This document shows, piece by piece, positions 43,640 to 55,600 of a DNA stretch of 64,000 nucleotides. The DNA is from Branchinecta lynchi (Eukaryota; Arthropoda; Branchiopoda; Anostraca; Branchinectidae), in NCBI GenBank assembly GCA_023053575.1, contig JAKZAP010000004.1, positions 6,863,572 through 6,927,571 on the forward strand, written 5' to 3'. Positions within the stretch are counted from its first letter, which is position 1, and each line of letters starts with the position of its first letter. A program made the translations under genes and the position numbers. Below the pieces are notes generated by a model, which was not told the origin of the DNA, searched no databases, and was given only the letters and a program-made list of their open reading frames with translations.

Positions 43640-44670
43640 GCCAGTCAATTTCGGGATGAACTCGAAACGTAACCCAACGAATTCTCAAAACTGATTCAAA
43701 TCATAGGTAAGCCAATCAACAACGTTTGTTGAGGCCATGGTGACGTTTCTGGCTCTTCGCTGCGCACACGACGATCTTCATCGGCACGAACGCACGTAGT
43801 TTCCACCGAAGTAATCTAAAAACTTGATTGTGGTTTCATTCCAAGATATAATTGGTATTGTTTTAGTGCTTGTCGCAGGACGTCTGAAAGGAGCAGGGCT
43901 CATAAGTAGGTGCCTCTTCTGGCTGTTTGGTAGTCCAGCACTAGGAGCAGCAAGGGGGTGTCGGCAATGTAACACAACTGTCTGAGGACGCTCTTGAGGC
44001 GAATTTAAAGGACACCTCTTACTTATTCTGCCTTTTCGATTATCCTAGCTTACCTACGGAATGACAAGCCTGAGAAATCCCGTCCCTTCGCCATTAATTG
44101 CGTTTTTGATCCGAATTTCCAGTTCTCAATTCTCGCTTCTTAGTTCGATTCTCGTCCAAATTACCGTTTTTGCTCTTACCAACCGTTAAACCTGGTTATA
44201 CGTGTTGAACATCCGTCCTTTGTTGACCAATCAGGAAGGAAAACAGAAGGACAATCGAGAATTGACTCGCCAACCAACTTTTCCCGAAGCTTTCCCCGTG
44301 CTCGATTCTGACAAAAAAGCAAAAAACATAAGAATCGCAAGGAGAATTGAGAATTAGCCGAGTTTGTCAGTCGCGGGCCACAGACTTCGTCGAAAGCTTC
44401 AAATTCTACCAATAAATCTTTTGAAAATAAGTGAATAAGAAGCTTAAAAATTTGTTTTCGCTTTAAGAAGATTTTGGAGGCCAACATGTTTATCTGGCGT
44501 TTCGGGCTCCCTTTCTTTTGCTTGGTTGTCCCAGTTTTTAGCAACGGCTCGCAAAATTTTCAAATAGTTTCGTATCCAACCGCTGCATCGGAGAGCAGGA
44601 AGTTTGGATGGACTTAACAAGCGCCAACAAACGGGTTTGACGAGAAAAGATCATTTCTAGTTAGAGCTTT
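43640..44670. other. Intergenic, nothing recognised
   Basis: The frames here (for example 44176-44544 minus) lack motifs. A single TTAA-type end-like motif (tttaaaggacacct) is at about 44005. Confidence 0.4.
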
Positions 44671-44678
44671 GCTTTAAG

Positions 44679-44873
44679 GGGGATCGCATCCAGGAATTTA
44701 TTTCGGGTGGGGTTTTGCCTTTCCGGGGAGGGGAGGGGGGGGGGGGGTTGCCCGCGGGTCGGACAAAAAAGACAAATCAGGGGGAAAAGCCTAAACAAAA
44801 TGAACATTTTTTAAGTTTCGGGGGAGGGGTGGTGGTGGACCCCCTACCCCCCGCCCCCTTGGATACGGCCTTG
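44679..44873. mobile_element. Short hAT-like element with G/C tracts
   Basis: 195 bp flanked by a perfect 8-bp duplication, gctttaag (44671-44678 and 44874-44881). The ends ggggatcgcatccagg and ttggatacggccttg are loosely inverted. The interior is G-rich on the left (a G12 run) and C-rich on the right. No coding content. Confidence 0.65.
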
Positions 44874-45239
44874 GCTTTAAGCAAATGGTTCAAAAAACGA
44901 AGTCGGATCATGAGGAGTTAGCATTGCGAAGGTCAGTAGTACTTAAAGACATTTTTAATCGTAATGTCTCATTACTCAAGCGAAAAAAAAAAGTCATGAA
45001 ACACTATAGAGGGGTGGTGACCGGACAATCTGAAATGACACTAACCTCCCCTACTCCGAAACTTAAATATCACAACATACACAAGGGCAGCCTTGGTGCC
45101 ATCAACAACTGATGAAAATAAAATGACCCAGCAGGCCATAGGTAGAAGCTCCGATTTCGCTTTTCTGCTCCCGAACGAGAAACAGCTGTGCGCCGGCGCT
45201 TACACCCTTTAATAAAATGAGACACTGTAACGAAAACAC

Positions 45240-46045
45240 AAGTTGCGTTTTTGTATCTGATATCACGGTTAAAAGTAGTGTCTGCAGTTCTCGTGGTATA
45301 TGATACTGCGGTCAAAACTCGTTTCTGCAGTTACTGTGGATCCGGCCTACTCAGATAGCCTACTACAGACACTACGGTCACGAGGGCGGTATGCGGAAAA
45401 GTTGTCTCACTTTCATCATCACCAGCACAAGAGCCTAGTTTTTCGTCAAATCGGTGGGAAAGAAGTTTGATACTTGTGATGTGAGTGGATATAACTATTT
45501 CTTTTAGGTGACTTTAAAAGCACAAATTCGGAATTGTCGTTCTTCAAAACACCGTAGTACCAGACACCATGATATCTACAAAACTGCAACTAATATAACC
45601 AGTTAGTTTATAGAGCATTAGGCTAATTGTATTTTTTGCAGATACTGTTGTATCTAATACTACGGTAACTGGATAAAACGTTGTTGTTTTTGCAGTTATC
45701 GTGATATGTGACACTACGGCTGCTTTGCAAAACCGACCATTGCTAAATTTGCACTTTTAGAAGTCATCCCCCCCAAAATACTGATTTCCACTCACATCAC
45801 AAGCGCCAAACTTCTTTCTCATCAATTTGACAAAAACCTAGGCTCATGTGTTGGTGATGATGAACGTGAGACGAATTTTTGAGATACCACGATCATTTTC
45901 CACGGTACCTATCTGAATATCAGATACCACAGTAACTCGCTAGATACCACGGTAACTGCAAACACACCTTTTGATCGTGGTATCAGATACCACGATAAGT
46001 ACCAAAACGACTTTCGACCACGGTATCTGCAAAAACGCTTTGTGA
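45240..46045. repeat. Large imperfect palindrome
   Basis: The text 'atcatcaccagcacaagagcctag...gaagtttgatacttgtgatgtgagtgg' (about 45412-45495) recurs reversed at about 45780-45870. Outside it, both arms carry repeated 'gataccacggtaactgcaaa' phrases. The centre is near 45640. It is a foldback-type repeat with no gene. Confidence 0.6.
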
Positions 46046-46179
46046 AAATGAGCTCTCTGTCTAGGCAGATTGTTCATTCCATCGTATCTTTGTAAGTTCT
46101 TGACGTCATTTAAACACATGTCTAATTTTCCCGACACAACCCATGCTAAAATTTGTGGAAAACTAAAATACAGTCATAA

Positions 46180-46860
46180 TTAACAACTACACCAACAAAA
46201 TATGCCTTGATCAAACAACATCTCTACCCTCACCGACTGAAACAACCACAACAGTTTGTACATTTTTGCGCATCTGGTATACCCTCCTTTACAAAGGTAT
46301 GTCAAAGGTCTTTTCCAGCAGGTAAAGTGCCTACTGCAAAGCTCTAATTCAGAAGAAAACTGTGTCTGATGCAAGTTAGAACTAGAATTATCACAAAACA
46401 CACAACTTATGGACTGTTTTATCTTTCCCGAGTGCCATGCCATGGAGCTTGCAAGGAATACGCTTGGAAGACCACACGAATCGAAATCTGCAGGACAACC
46501 CCGAGGTGTCAACAAAGAAGCGACTATTTTCTGATCATCCAGAGTGTGTGTTTGACCAAAACCAGAGTACAGAGTACAGGAATGCCGTACAGGAGCCGCC
46601 GAACTGTTGCAATACACCTGAGATGTATGTTAAATAGCAGTTCTCGTGCAGGATGATTGTTTTTAAGGCACCAATTATGAAACGGAAGAGCTGATTTAGC
46701 CGTTAACTTTTGGTCCGTCTGAATACATTCTGGGACCACGCTGATTTTTCGTTAGTCTTCCCATCTGTACTGTACTTGGCTGATCTGCTGCAACCACTAC
46801 GAACAAATTCTTCGCCCGCGACTCCGAGTGTTAAGAAAGTACGCGAGTTCTACGCACTCC
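46180..46860. other. Intergenic, nothing recognised
   Basis: Frames on both strands (145 codons on minus, 95 on plus) overlap each other and show no known motif. Confidence 0.4.
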
Positions 46861-46870
46861 TAGTACAGTA

Positions 46871-47221
46871 CACTGTCAGAAGTTTTATAACAGACAACAC
46901 AAAGATGCGCGGTTTCAACAGACAACAAATGGGATGTAATCTATTGTCGTGACAAACGTTATGCATGAAATGTTATGCACAAAAGCATTGCCAGGAAGAG
47001 CCGAAACACGCCAAAAAAGCATCTGCTGAATTTTCCGATATCATGACGAACAAAATAAAAATCTGTTTTTTTGTTTTTTGCGGTTTTCGCCTCTTCCTGC
47101 TAATGCCTGTTATGCATAACATTTCATGCATAACGTTTATGGCGACACAAGATTACATCCCAAGTGTTGTCTGTTCAAATATCGCATCCTTGTGTTATTT
47201 GTTATGAAACTTCTGACAGTG
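46871..47221. mobile_element. Palindromic TA-type miniature element
   Basis: 351 bp flanked by TA dinucleotides. The ends are CACTGTCAGAAGTTTTATAA and the reverse of cactgtcagaagtttcataa. The two arms, about 160 bases each, are similar over their full length and meet near 47045. It fits a foldback MITE of Tc1/mariner type. A half copy is at 24050-24220. Confidence 0.75.
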
Positions 47222-47223
47222 TA

Positions 47224-48282
47224 TAAGTCCCTGTTTTTTGCTCACTAGTGTCTGGTCTCCTCTAGATGGCGTTTGGCTTCTCCCTAATCCGGCCTCCCGA
47301 CCAGATCTCGTCAGCACTTACGACGAAAGACCAGATATCGCCGAGTCCAAACGGGTAATAACAGTAGGGAGCAGTCACCAATGAACCCAAACCGCCTAAT
47401 ACCAGAGACCGGCGGTGATTTCTCAAGTAGCAAAGAACACGGCTAGAGCTATATAATGCTCGCTTGTGCCAACTGGGTAGTATACGAGACGGGTTAAGCC
47501 CTATGCCATCCAACGACCCTCTGGGCGTCCTTCTTTCCAAACCTCAAATACCAATACGAAAGTGCTCGACTGTTTCCTGGTTTCGAATCATTCATTATAC
47601 AGTCTTACATAAATCGTTCCTGAGAGGTTATGCACCTTTCCTGGATTCATTATTTACTATCAGCCATTCTAGCATTCACTGTAAAAGGTTTCCCCGAGTT
47701 AGGATTGAAGTTAACTGCCGTATTTGCTACTGGGATTAATCTTATCTCTCCTAACAAAAGGTTATTCATAACATAAGATTATCTTTTTAGAGACAAGATT
47801 AATCCCAGTAAATAAATATTTCAAGATTTTTTTTAGTGTTGTTTACCTTCCTATTTTACCGTCGCTCTAACCGACACCTTGGGACTTCATGTACCACTCT
47901 AGAAACTTTAAGTTCTTCCTCCCGCCACGACGCCGTAACTCCCTGCCTAATACACCAGGCGCATTCAAGCACACTCGCGTTTTTTGTCACCTATCTACCA
48001 CGTTCCCATTTTTGCACCAAGCCCTTACTCCTCCGTGCTCTTTTGACCGCTTTCTGACCAAGCCCTTTGTCCTTTCTGGCCAGGCCTGCGAAGAAAGAAG
48101 ACTGGCAACTCCGAGGTGAGAGGACCAGAGGGACGAGGCCAGACTCCTCTCTCGGAAAAACAGCCAAATTCGCAGAAAGGAGGGAGGACTTCAGTTGAGA
48201 AAGAGGCCTTCGAGTTCTCATAGAGCGTAAGGACGGTTGGTCCAGGTGGAGAGACACAAGATGGAATTCAGATTGTCTCTAT
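47224..48282. other. Intergenic, contains one small hairpin element
   Basis: Apart from the TA-flanked hairpin at 47730-47808, no gene or repeat border is recognised. The frames at 47836-48119 are unsupported. Confidence 0.4.
47730..47808. mobile_element. 79-bp TA-flanked hairpin element
   Basis: The arms ctgggattaatcttatctct and agagacaagattaatcccag pair at 19 of 20 positions around a 39-base loop. TA flanks both sides. It could be a minimal MITE, but its size makes a simple hairpin also possible. Confidence 0.55.
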
Positions 48283-48565
48283 GAGCTTGTTCCACCCTCC
48301 TACCAATAGTAACTATTTTCGTTCCAACCTCGTGAAAAGTTACAGCGCTGACCGTTCAAACCTTCTCGAAATAGTAACTATTTGCTTACCACGCTCGGCA
48401 GCGTAGCTAGCGTGGTAGCTACGACCTCTATGATGTGATTAGCCCGATCAGCCCGCGGCACGATATTTTGCCGAAAATCCGACATTGTGTTCCAGACTTG
48501 ACGCCAAGTAGCCAGGATCCGGACGTCATGCGTAGTATCTACGGTAAGTAGGGCGGAACACGCTC
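48283..48565. mobile_element. MITE, GAGCGTGTTCCA family, copy 3
   Basis: It runs from gagcttgttccaccctcc to gggcggaacacgctc and is collinear with copy 2. It keeps the gacgtcatgcgtagtatctacgg block near its right end. Confidence 0.7.
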
Positions 48566-49359
48566 TATATCTCATACTACCCGCCGGCGGATGCGAGGGT
48601 ATCAACACAGTACTCTCCTTCTTTTAAGTATGGTCACTTTTCTGCTATTCGCTGCCACCGTGCACTAAAAACTGAACCAGCACTGGCACTTAAGGCCAAT
48701 GACCACTTCATGAAGCCCAACAGCTAAAAACAGGTTAAACGCACAACTGATCCGGCGCTTGCATAGGGCTCCTTACTCTGAGATGCCAGCAATCCAAGAG
48801 GCCAGGGGAGGCATAAGCTCTTTTAACAGTTCTCACACACGATAGTCGCGGAAAGATTCCCTGCCTTAATTCTCATCAACATCGTCAGTTCCATATGGAA
48901 TATTTTAGGTTGCGTTGCACCGAGTTGTTATCAATTACGATCGTTTCGATTCTGCTACAACTTTCGCTCCACCACCCAGTGTGACAAGAGCTTTAGCTCC
49001 TCCTCTGATCATTGTCGTTCCAAAAGCGTTACGATCGTTACAGTTTACTTATGAGGGTCGGTATCTTCATAAGTGATAATAACTCTCTGATCAGCAGGAA
49101 TCACCCGCACTATTATTATTTAGCTGGCTCCTCCTCTTATCATCACAACTTGTAATAGCTCCGTGGAACACAACCTCAGATTTGTTTAGCTTTCCGGACC
49201 GGAACTGATGAAAGAGCTGAAAACACGGCATGAAAATCCTCCGTATGCCCACTCCTTAAAAGAGCAGTACAAAGGATCCTCACCATCTCCGTATGCTTAT
49301 GCGCCGGTGTTTTTTACTACAGAGTTGAGTTTCACAATTCGCGGCCAACCCGCGGTTTA
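48566..49359. other. Downstream of the ATF2-like gene
   Basis: It probably contains the 3' untranslated region of the ATF2-like gene next to 49360. No other feature recognised. Confidence 0.4.
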
Positions 49360-49601
49360 TTAGTTCATCTGGCGTCGCATAGACGAGTCTGAAGGTTGTA
49401 TGATTCTGAACTGTTGGATCGGTCGTCTCGGGCCGACGATTACCGACTGACTTGACACTTTGTCCCGAGGCGTCTGGTGTTGGTCTGGCGGCGTTAAGAC
49501 CACGATCATGCTCTGAACCTGCTCTTCGGCGGGCCTGATGTTAACATAGTTTGGAAGGCGAACTTGCTTCTCCTGTACTGGTAGTTCGACGTTCAATCGC
49601 C
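49360..49601 (-). CDS. ATF2-like gene, terminal coding exon
   Basis: Acceptor gtcttcttttag/ggcgat. 80 codons ending in TAA at 49360. It encodes NVELPVQEKQVRLPNYVNIR to PSDSSMRRQMN, rich in Gln, Pro and Val, with no known domain. An aataaa overlaps the stop (ctaataaacc), but this is too close to be the obvious poly-A signal. Confidence 0.8.
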
Positions 49602-52600
49602 CTAAAAGAAGACACAGTTAGAAAGTACCGTGATGAAATGAAAGTTAATGATCAAATCGACTTTCGTGGTTACACAACCTAATTTACGATAGTTCTCCAC
49701 ACAAAATTGTAACAGGCGTTGTAATATCTTGTAAATGCACTTAACAATCAATTACGTTCGTTTCGAATTTTCACGAACTTACTTTTTCTATATGAATGAA
49801 TGAATGATTTATTTGCACATTAAAGCCATCCGGCCATGATGCAACAAAACGAAACAAAAAGTGAACAATCTTACATGCGCATATACACACTAAAACACTC
49901 TTAATATTTTAACTTACACTGAATACTTTATTAGCACTAAAAACACAATTTCTCCATCAGAAGAAATCTTTTCGGTGTTTAAAAGCTAACCTGAGGAACT
50001 TCCCAATAATTATTATTTCTTTACAATCTTTACTTCCCATCATTTTAATAATCCATTTCTTATCAGTTCCCCCCACCCCGAAAATCTCCTCCCTTAGCCC
50101 CCCCCCCCGTAACTCTCTACAATCACACAAAAGGTGGCATATATCCTCGTTCGTATCTGACGTCATTTGTAGCAAAGCTGGGGTAATCGTTCTGTCGCTT
50201 TCGGAGTTTTGTGGGAGGGAGAATGGACTCATTCACTAACGGGCTGATTCGGTTTTCATTATTTAACATACTATCGACTACATCACGTACGTTTTATGTG
50301 TACCTTTTATCAAGAACAAATAATCAGATAGAACTCCCGTCTTTGGTCCCATGCAGCGACTATGGATACCCCGACAAAACTAAGGCGGAGCTAGAGGTAC
50401 ATGTTCTAGCTTTGATTTGATACCCGTCTACAGTTATGTTCATAACAATCATTCTTATCGACTGGTAATCGTTTCTCCCCAATTTTCCTCAATACCAATC
50501 AACCTTCGTAGCTTAGAATAAATGCTGCGACGGCTACCTTCGAGGATATCATGGGTGACGGGACAATCTTTGTGTGCAAGCAGGAGGGATTTGAGCTGTG
50601 CGACTTCGTGCCTCAGGGACGCAGCTTCCTCTTTCGCTCGCCGGCTTTCCAGTACTAGCAGCTCGTTGGATTTCTTCATCTCCACCATTTGTTGTTTCCG
50701 TTTTAATCGAGAACGCTGCGCAGCGGCTCTGCAAAAGATAATGCTGCACGAGGCTGATACACGACACAAAAATATTAATGAACTGGCCAACTGTTGGAAT
50801 AATAGAGCATCTGTTCACCAGTGAGGTCTACCCTCAAATTTGAGACAGCATTCATATAAGTAAGTAAGTAAGTAATTTGCTATGTTACGAGATTTTCAGG
50901 TTCAGGTTCTTTAATTTTCTAAAATACTTTGTGACAATATATCTTGATCACTGGGGGCCGGCAGGGATACGAGCTCGTTAGCTCGGCCCCATTTTAAACA
51001 CTGACTATATATAGATAATGTAAATGAGTCATTCTTCTGTAAATACGGACACAAAAGAAAGAAAGACTCGTTCCATTCCGTACACTTACACACGCCATAC
51101 CAAACTCTGCACACGAAAAATAAAAATAAAAAATAACACCAAGTTGTGGCCTAAGCTGAAGGAATGCTAACTTTTACTACGACAAAATTAATAACCAATA
51201 ATTAAGGGTTGGGATTTACCGAGATAACGTAAACCGACATAAACAGAGCTATTGGAGTTTGGATACCCATATTACCCATAGCATTTTGTTTTTCCCAGCT
51301 TATTTATCTCTTCAGGCTTTCTGTTAACTGCTGTTTTCACCCAATGTCAGGCTTTGAATATATTTCATTAAAGCTAACTGAAAAGGGAGCTGTTTTTACA
51401 TCTGATATTTGAATACACTGACATATTTCGACTAATCTAAGGGATTTTGTGGGTTTTTTTTTTCCGGGGCTCTAGTAATAATAGATATTCCTTCAGCCCA
51501 ATCTGACTGCAAATAATATTCAGAGTGTCCGCTATTTGCACGACAAACCAAAATTCCTCCAGACGCGGAGAATTTAAATTTCAACAAAAGACTTGCAATT
51601 CCTGTGACAGATTTCGGCAGATATTTTAAACGTAGAGGGACAAGCACATAGGGGCACCCCAAATCCGAAGAATAAGTTCATTTGATGAAAACGACTATCT
51701 GTGGATAACGGACAAACGAAGTAACACATTTTTTTCAGGCCTATTTAAGTAAATAGGTGCAGAGTAGCTAGACTGTCGGATCTCAGTCCTAATCGGTTAA
51801 GCTTTAAAAGAGTCTTGGCTGACACAGATACCTTAAATATTCAACTTTACAGTAACCGAGAAGGAGCTTTGCCTAGTGGCGTTCAACGCGGTTGATGGTG
51901 ACATCCAAAACACACATAACCATTAGCACAAACCATGCAGCCAGAGCAAAACAACACTAGGTTTAATTAGTGTTATTTTGTTACTGGTGTTATTTTGCTC
52001 TGCATGCAGCAGAGGTGGCTTTTTGCTCTGGCCGATCGACAGTGAAGTATCTAACCGGTTTTTCATAGTTTCAACCGACTTCCTAAGGACTCCGAAATTC
52101 GACCATTATTCATGTCATTTCCATTTCTTTCTTACAGGGCCTAGATCTTTTTTTCTTTTCTTTATTTTGTTTTCGAATGCAGATTTACTAATCTTTACGT
52201 GTTCCTGTCAGCAGGGGCGTCGCTGGTCAAAATTCGAGGGGGGGGGGGGGGCAGGGCGCCTGCCGGCAACTATTCAGACTAGTTGGAAACAACAGCCAAG
52301 AAACACAGCATCGCCTGCTGGAACCTTTGATCTGTAATAACAAGAATTTCCTAACGCAATAGCCCACCCCACAGCAGTTTCTAATGACTGTATATCAGAC
52401 AGAATAAAAATGAGCGCCACAGGCGAAATTTTGTAAGTAGGCTATGACTTTTTTCGGGCAAAACATTACTTCCCCCAGTGAAATCTAGACTTTAAGGTGA
52501 CCCAAGCCCCGAAATTCCAAGCCTAAAACACGAATGAAATGACGCGAGCTTCCAGTAAATAGAGCCTACTACAAAAGGCGCCGCCGGCAAAATTACTTTG

Positions 52601-55600
52601 TGAAATCCTGTATGATCAGAATACGTCTTTTCGGATCCAAATTGGAATTAAGGGCCACCTAGCACGGATCTGCCCGTCTGTCTTTGTTGATGACGAGTCC
52701 AGAAAATGTGAGACTTTGAGCTGGAAGTTGGTAATGTGCTTCAGTTTGACCCTTTCCGAGAAAGAAGTACTGATCATCCGGAAAAAAAAAACGTGAAACA
52801 GAGCAGACATTCCGAGTTTCCAATTAAACAAGACCAAAGGTTTCGATGGGATCCCAAAAATTTGATCCAGACAATTGGGTCTTGTCTTCACCAGACTCTT
52901 TGAACATTTTTACTATTAAATTCAGAAACAGGTTAAGGCCAAAAAGCTAATCATCTGAGAAGACACAATTTCAGATATGGATTCAGCATGTTTGTGTTTA
53001 CCCCTATAAGTCATATCTGTTTTGACTAAAACTTCCTGCCTTACTTCTGCCAATTTAACGGTTTTGGCCGAATTCCGGAACTGCCTGTCCGCCAAAATAA
53101 AAGAAATCTTAAAAAACGAACTAAGCGTATTTTCTTTCCACGATATCGAACATCTAATCAACTTCAAATTAAAATTTAACTTATAACAAAATTTTCAGGT
53201 TCCAGCTAGATTCCGGGCGAACTATATGTCCCGGTAAAAAATGACTGTCATACACGGATTCAGCATCTCTTCTTACCAGGGGCGTCGCAAGGGGGGGGTG
53301 CAGCACCCCCCCACCTTTTTGAGATTCGGTAAAATTTTGGGCCGGAGGCCCAAAAGTTTACTAAAATTGTTCGGTATTTTTTCGATTTACGGCGATTCGG
53401 TAGATATATACAGACTCCTAAATAGGCTATCTGTACAAATCTCTTCGGTATAATGATCGGGATTCGGTATAGTTGCCAGTATTCGTTAGTTATCACGAAT
53501 TTGGTGAGAGAATTACTGAAATCATTGGGTAATTTTTCAATGCCGAAACTATTCGGTATATTTATGGAGATTCCGCAGTTACACAGACTCCCGAATAAGC
53601 TGTTGGTTCAGAATTATTCGGTGTCATGATTGGGATTCGGTAATTAATTAAGTGTAATTACCAGGACTCGGAAGTTAACCACGAATCCTGACTTTGTTCC
53701 AGTTTCGACGAAAGTATACCGAATATGAATATTGTTCGGTAGTCTTTCGATACCGAAACAATTCGGTATACTAACCGGGATACGGTGGTTATACAGAATC
53801 CCGAACACGCTATCGGTCTAAACTTATTCGGTATAATAACTGAGATTCGGTAACTTATTCGTTGTAATTGCCAGGATCCGGAAGTTACCACGAACCTCAA
53901 AATTCAGAAGAGGTCGAGTGAAGCACTTGTCGCAGACAAAATTGATGATCTGTGATATCATCGATAGTCCTTACTTTTATTTCGGATCCCAAAAAGAAAA
54001 TCTGATCATAAATATTTCGAAAATTCCGCCTGCAGCACTTTTCGTAATGTTCTCTATTTTGTGGAAGGGCGCGTCATTTGACGGGGGTTTTAAGCCAGTT
54101 TTAGGATTGAGATTTCGAAACATTAAAAGCTAGAATTTGAATGGAAATTAAATTTGGCAGGAAAAAGCAAAAAAAAATGTCGCCTGCGGCGCTCACTTTA
54201 TGTTATCATAGGTAGTATATTGACTAGACTACAGTTGCTGCTGCTGCCGGAACGTCGCTCCATCCGTTTTCTAGAACTTCTTAAGAGTCTCGGTATTTCG
54301 TCAACGGTAAATGATAGAATTTGTAATAGAAGCAATTAAATTTTAGCCTACAAAAACAAAACAAAATGGATTTCGAAAATTTTCGCCTGCGGCGCTCGAT
54401 TTCATTTTCTGTTGGCTATAATAGATAGTAGCTGTTACTGCAATCATGCCCGGCAACGTATTCTCTATGTGGGCTTCGCCAAAACGGCGCCTAATAGTTG
54501 GCTTATCGTCGTTCATGCTGCCTTTTATTGTTACTCTTCCTACGTAATCGTTTCTGTTCCATAATTTAAAGCTCGAATTCTTAGTTCTAGGATTCGGTAA
54601 AATTTTTGAAAGATTCGGTAAAATTTTGGCTCTGCACCCCCCCACCGAAAATGCACTTGCGACGCCCCTGCTTCTTACCCCTACATCGGATATCTAATCA
54701 ACTACAAACAACAATTTTCCGGTTTTTGCCGGATTGCGGCCGAACTACTTGCCCAGCGAGAAAATGGTTTTCACCATCGTGTTCATCATGTCTTCTTACT
54801 CCTAAATCGAACATCCAATAACTTCACATAAAACTTTTACTTTTAACAAACTTTCCGGTTTTGGTCAGATTCCGGGCGAACTACTTGTCTGGCAACAAAA
54901 TGGTTTTCACCATCGTGTTCAGCATGTCTTCTTACCCCATAATCGACTGTTCCATTAGCTGTTTAAAAATATTTTACTTGCCCCTTAATTTCAACCCCCA
55001 CCCCTAAATATGGGGCTACAAAGCCCATCTACGAACTCGACCTTACTCTTGACCCAAAGAATCCCCACACCAAGTTTCATCAAAATGTCTCATTCCCTTC
55101 GAGCGTTATCGTGCTTACAGACGGACGGACGGACAACTTTTGCGCTGTCATAGGTATCCCTCCACTTACGTTTTGGGATTCCCAAAAACAAAATAAAAAT
55201 CAAATGACATATTGCAACAATCAGGCCCGTCATTACACCGTCGTTAATTGCTCACGAAGCCGATTTCTTTTTAAACGACGCACTAACTAGAAACTAACAA
55301 ATTCTTAAATTGTACTCCACAAGCAACTAATTCATGTTTTAACATGAATTAAGAGATACTGGTAGATAACATATCGTGTTAAAATTGTCAATCTGGCAAG
55401 CTCGAAACATGCTGCTGAGAATCCTATTCCTGAAGTCTCAAACGCTCGAGAACCCAGAACGGCCTAGGTCCGAGCCCTGAACTAGGCTTACTGACTTTTT
55501 CGGCGCAATCCAGCCCCCACTGAGCTTTCCTAGGTGAGCGCCCCTTTAGCTGAACTTTTGTGCTCGGGCACTCTGCGAGCGTCCAGTTTAGCTAAAAAAA

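Noticed and set aside
46180..46617. 145-codon minus frame
   Set aside because: Overlaps equally long plus frames, with no motif and no splice support.
49350..49362. Poly-A signal of the ATF2-like gene at its stop codon
   Set aside because: The aataaa overlaps the stop itself. A working signal would normally lie further downstream.
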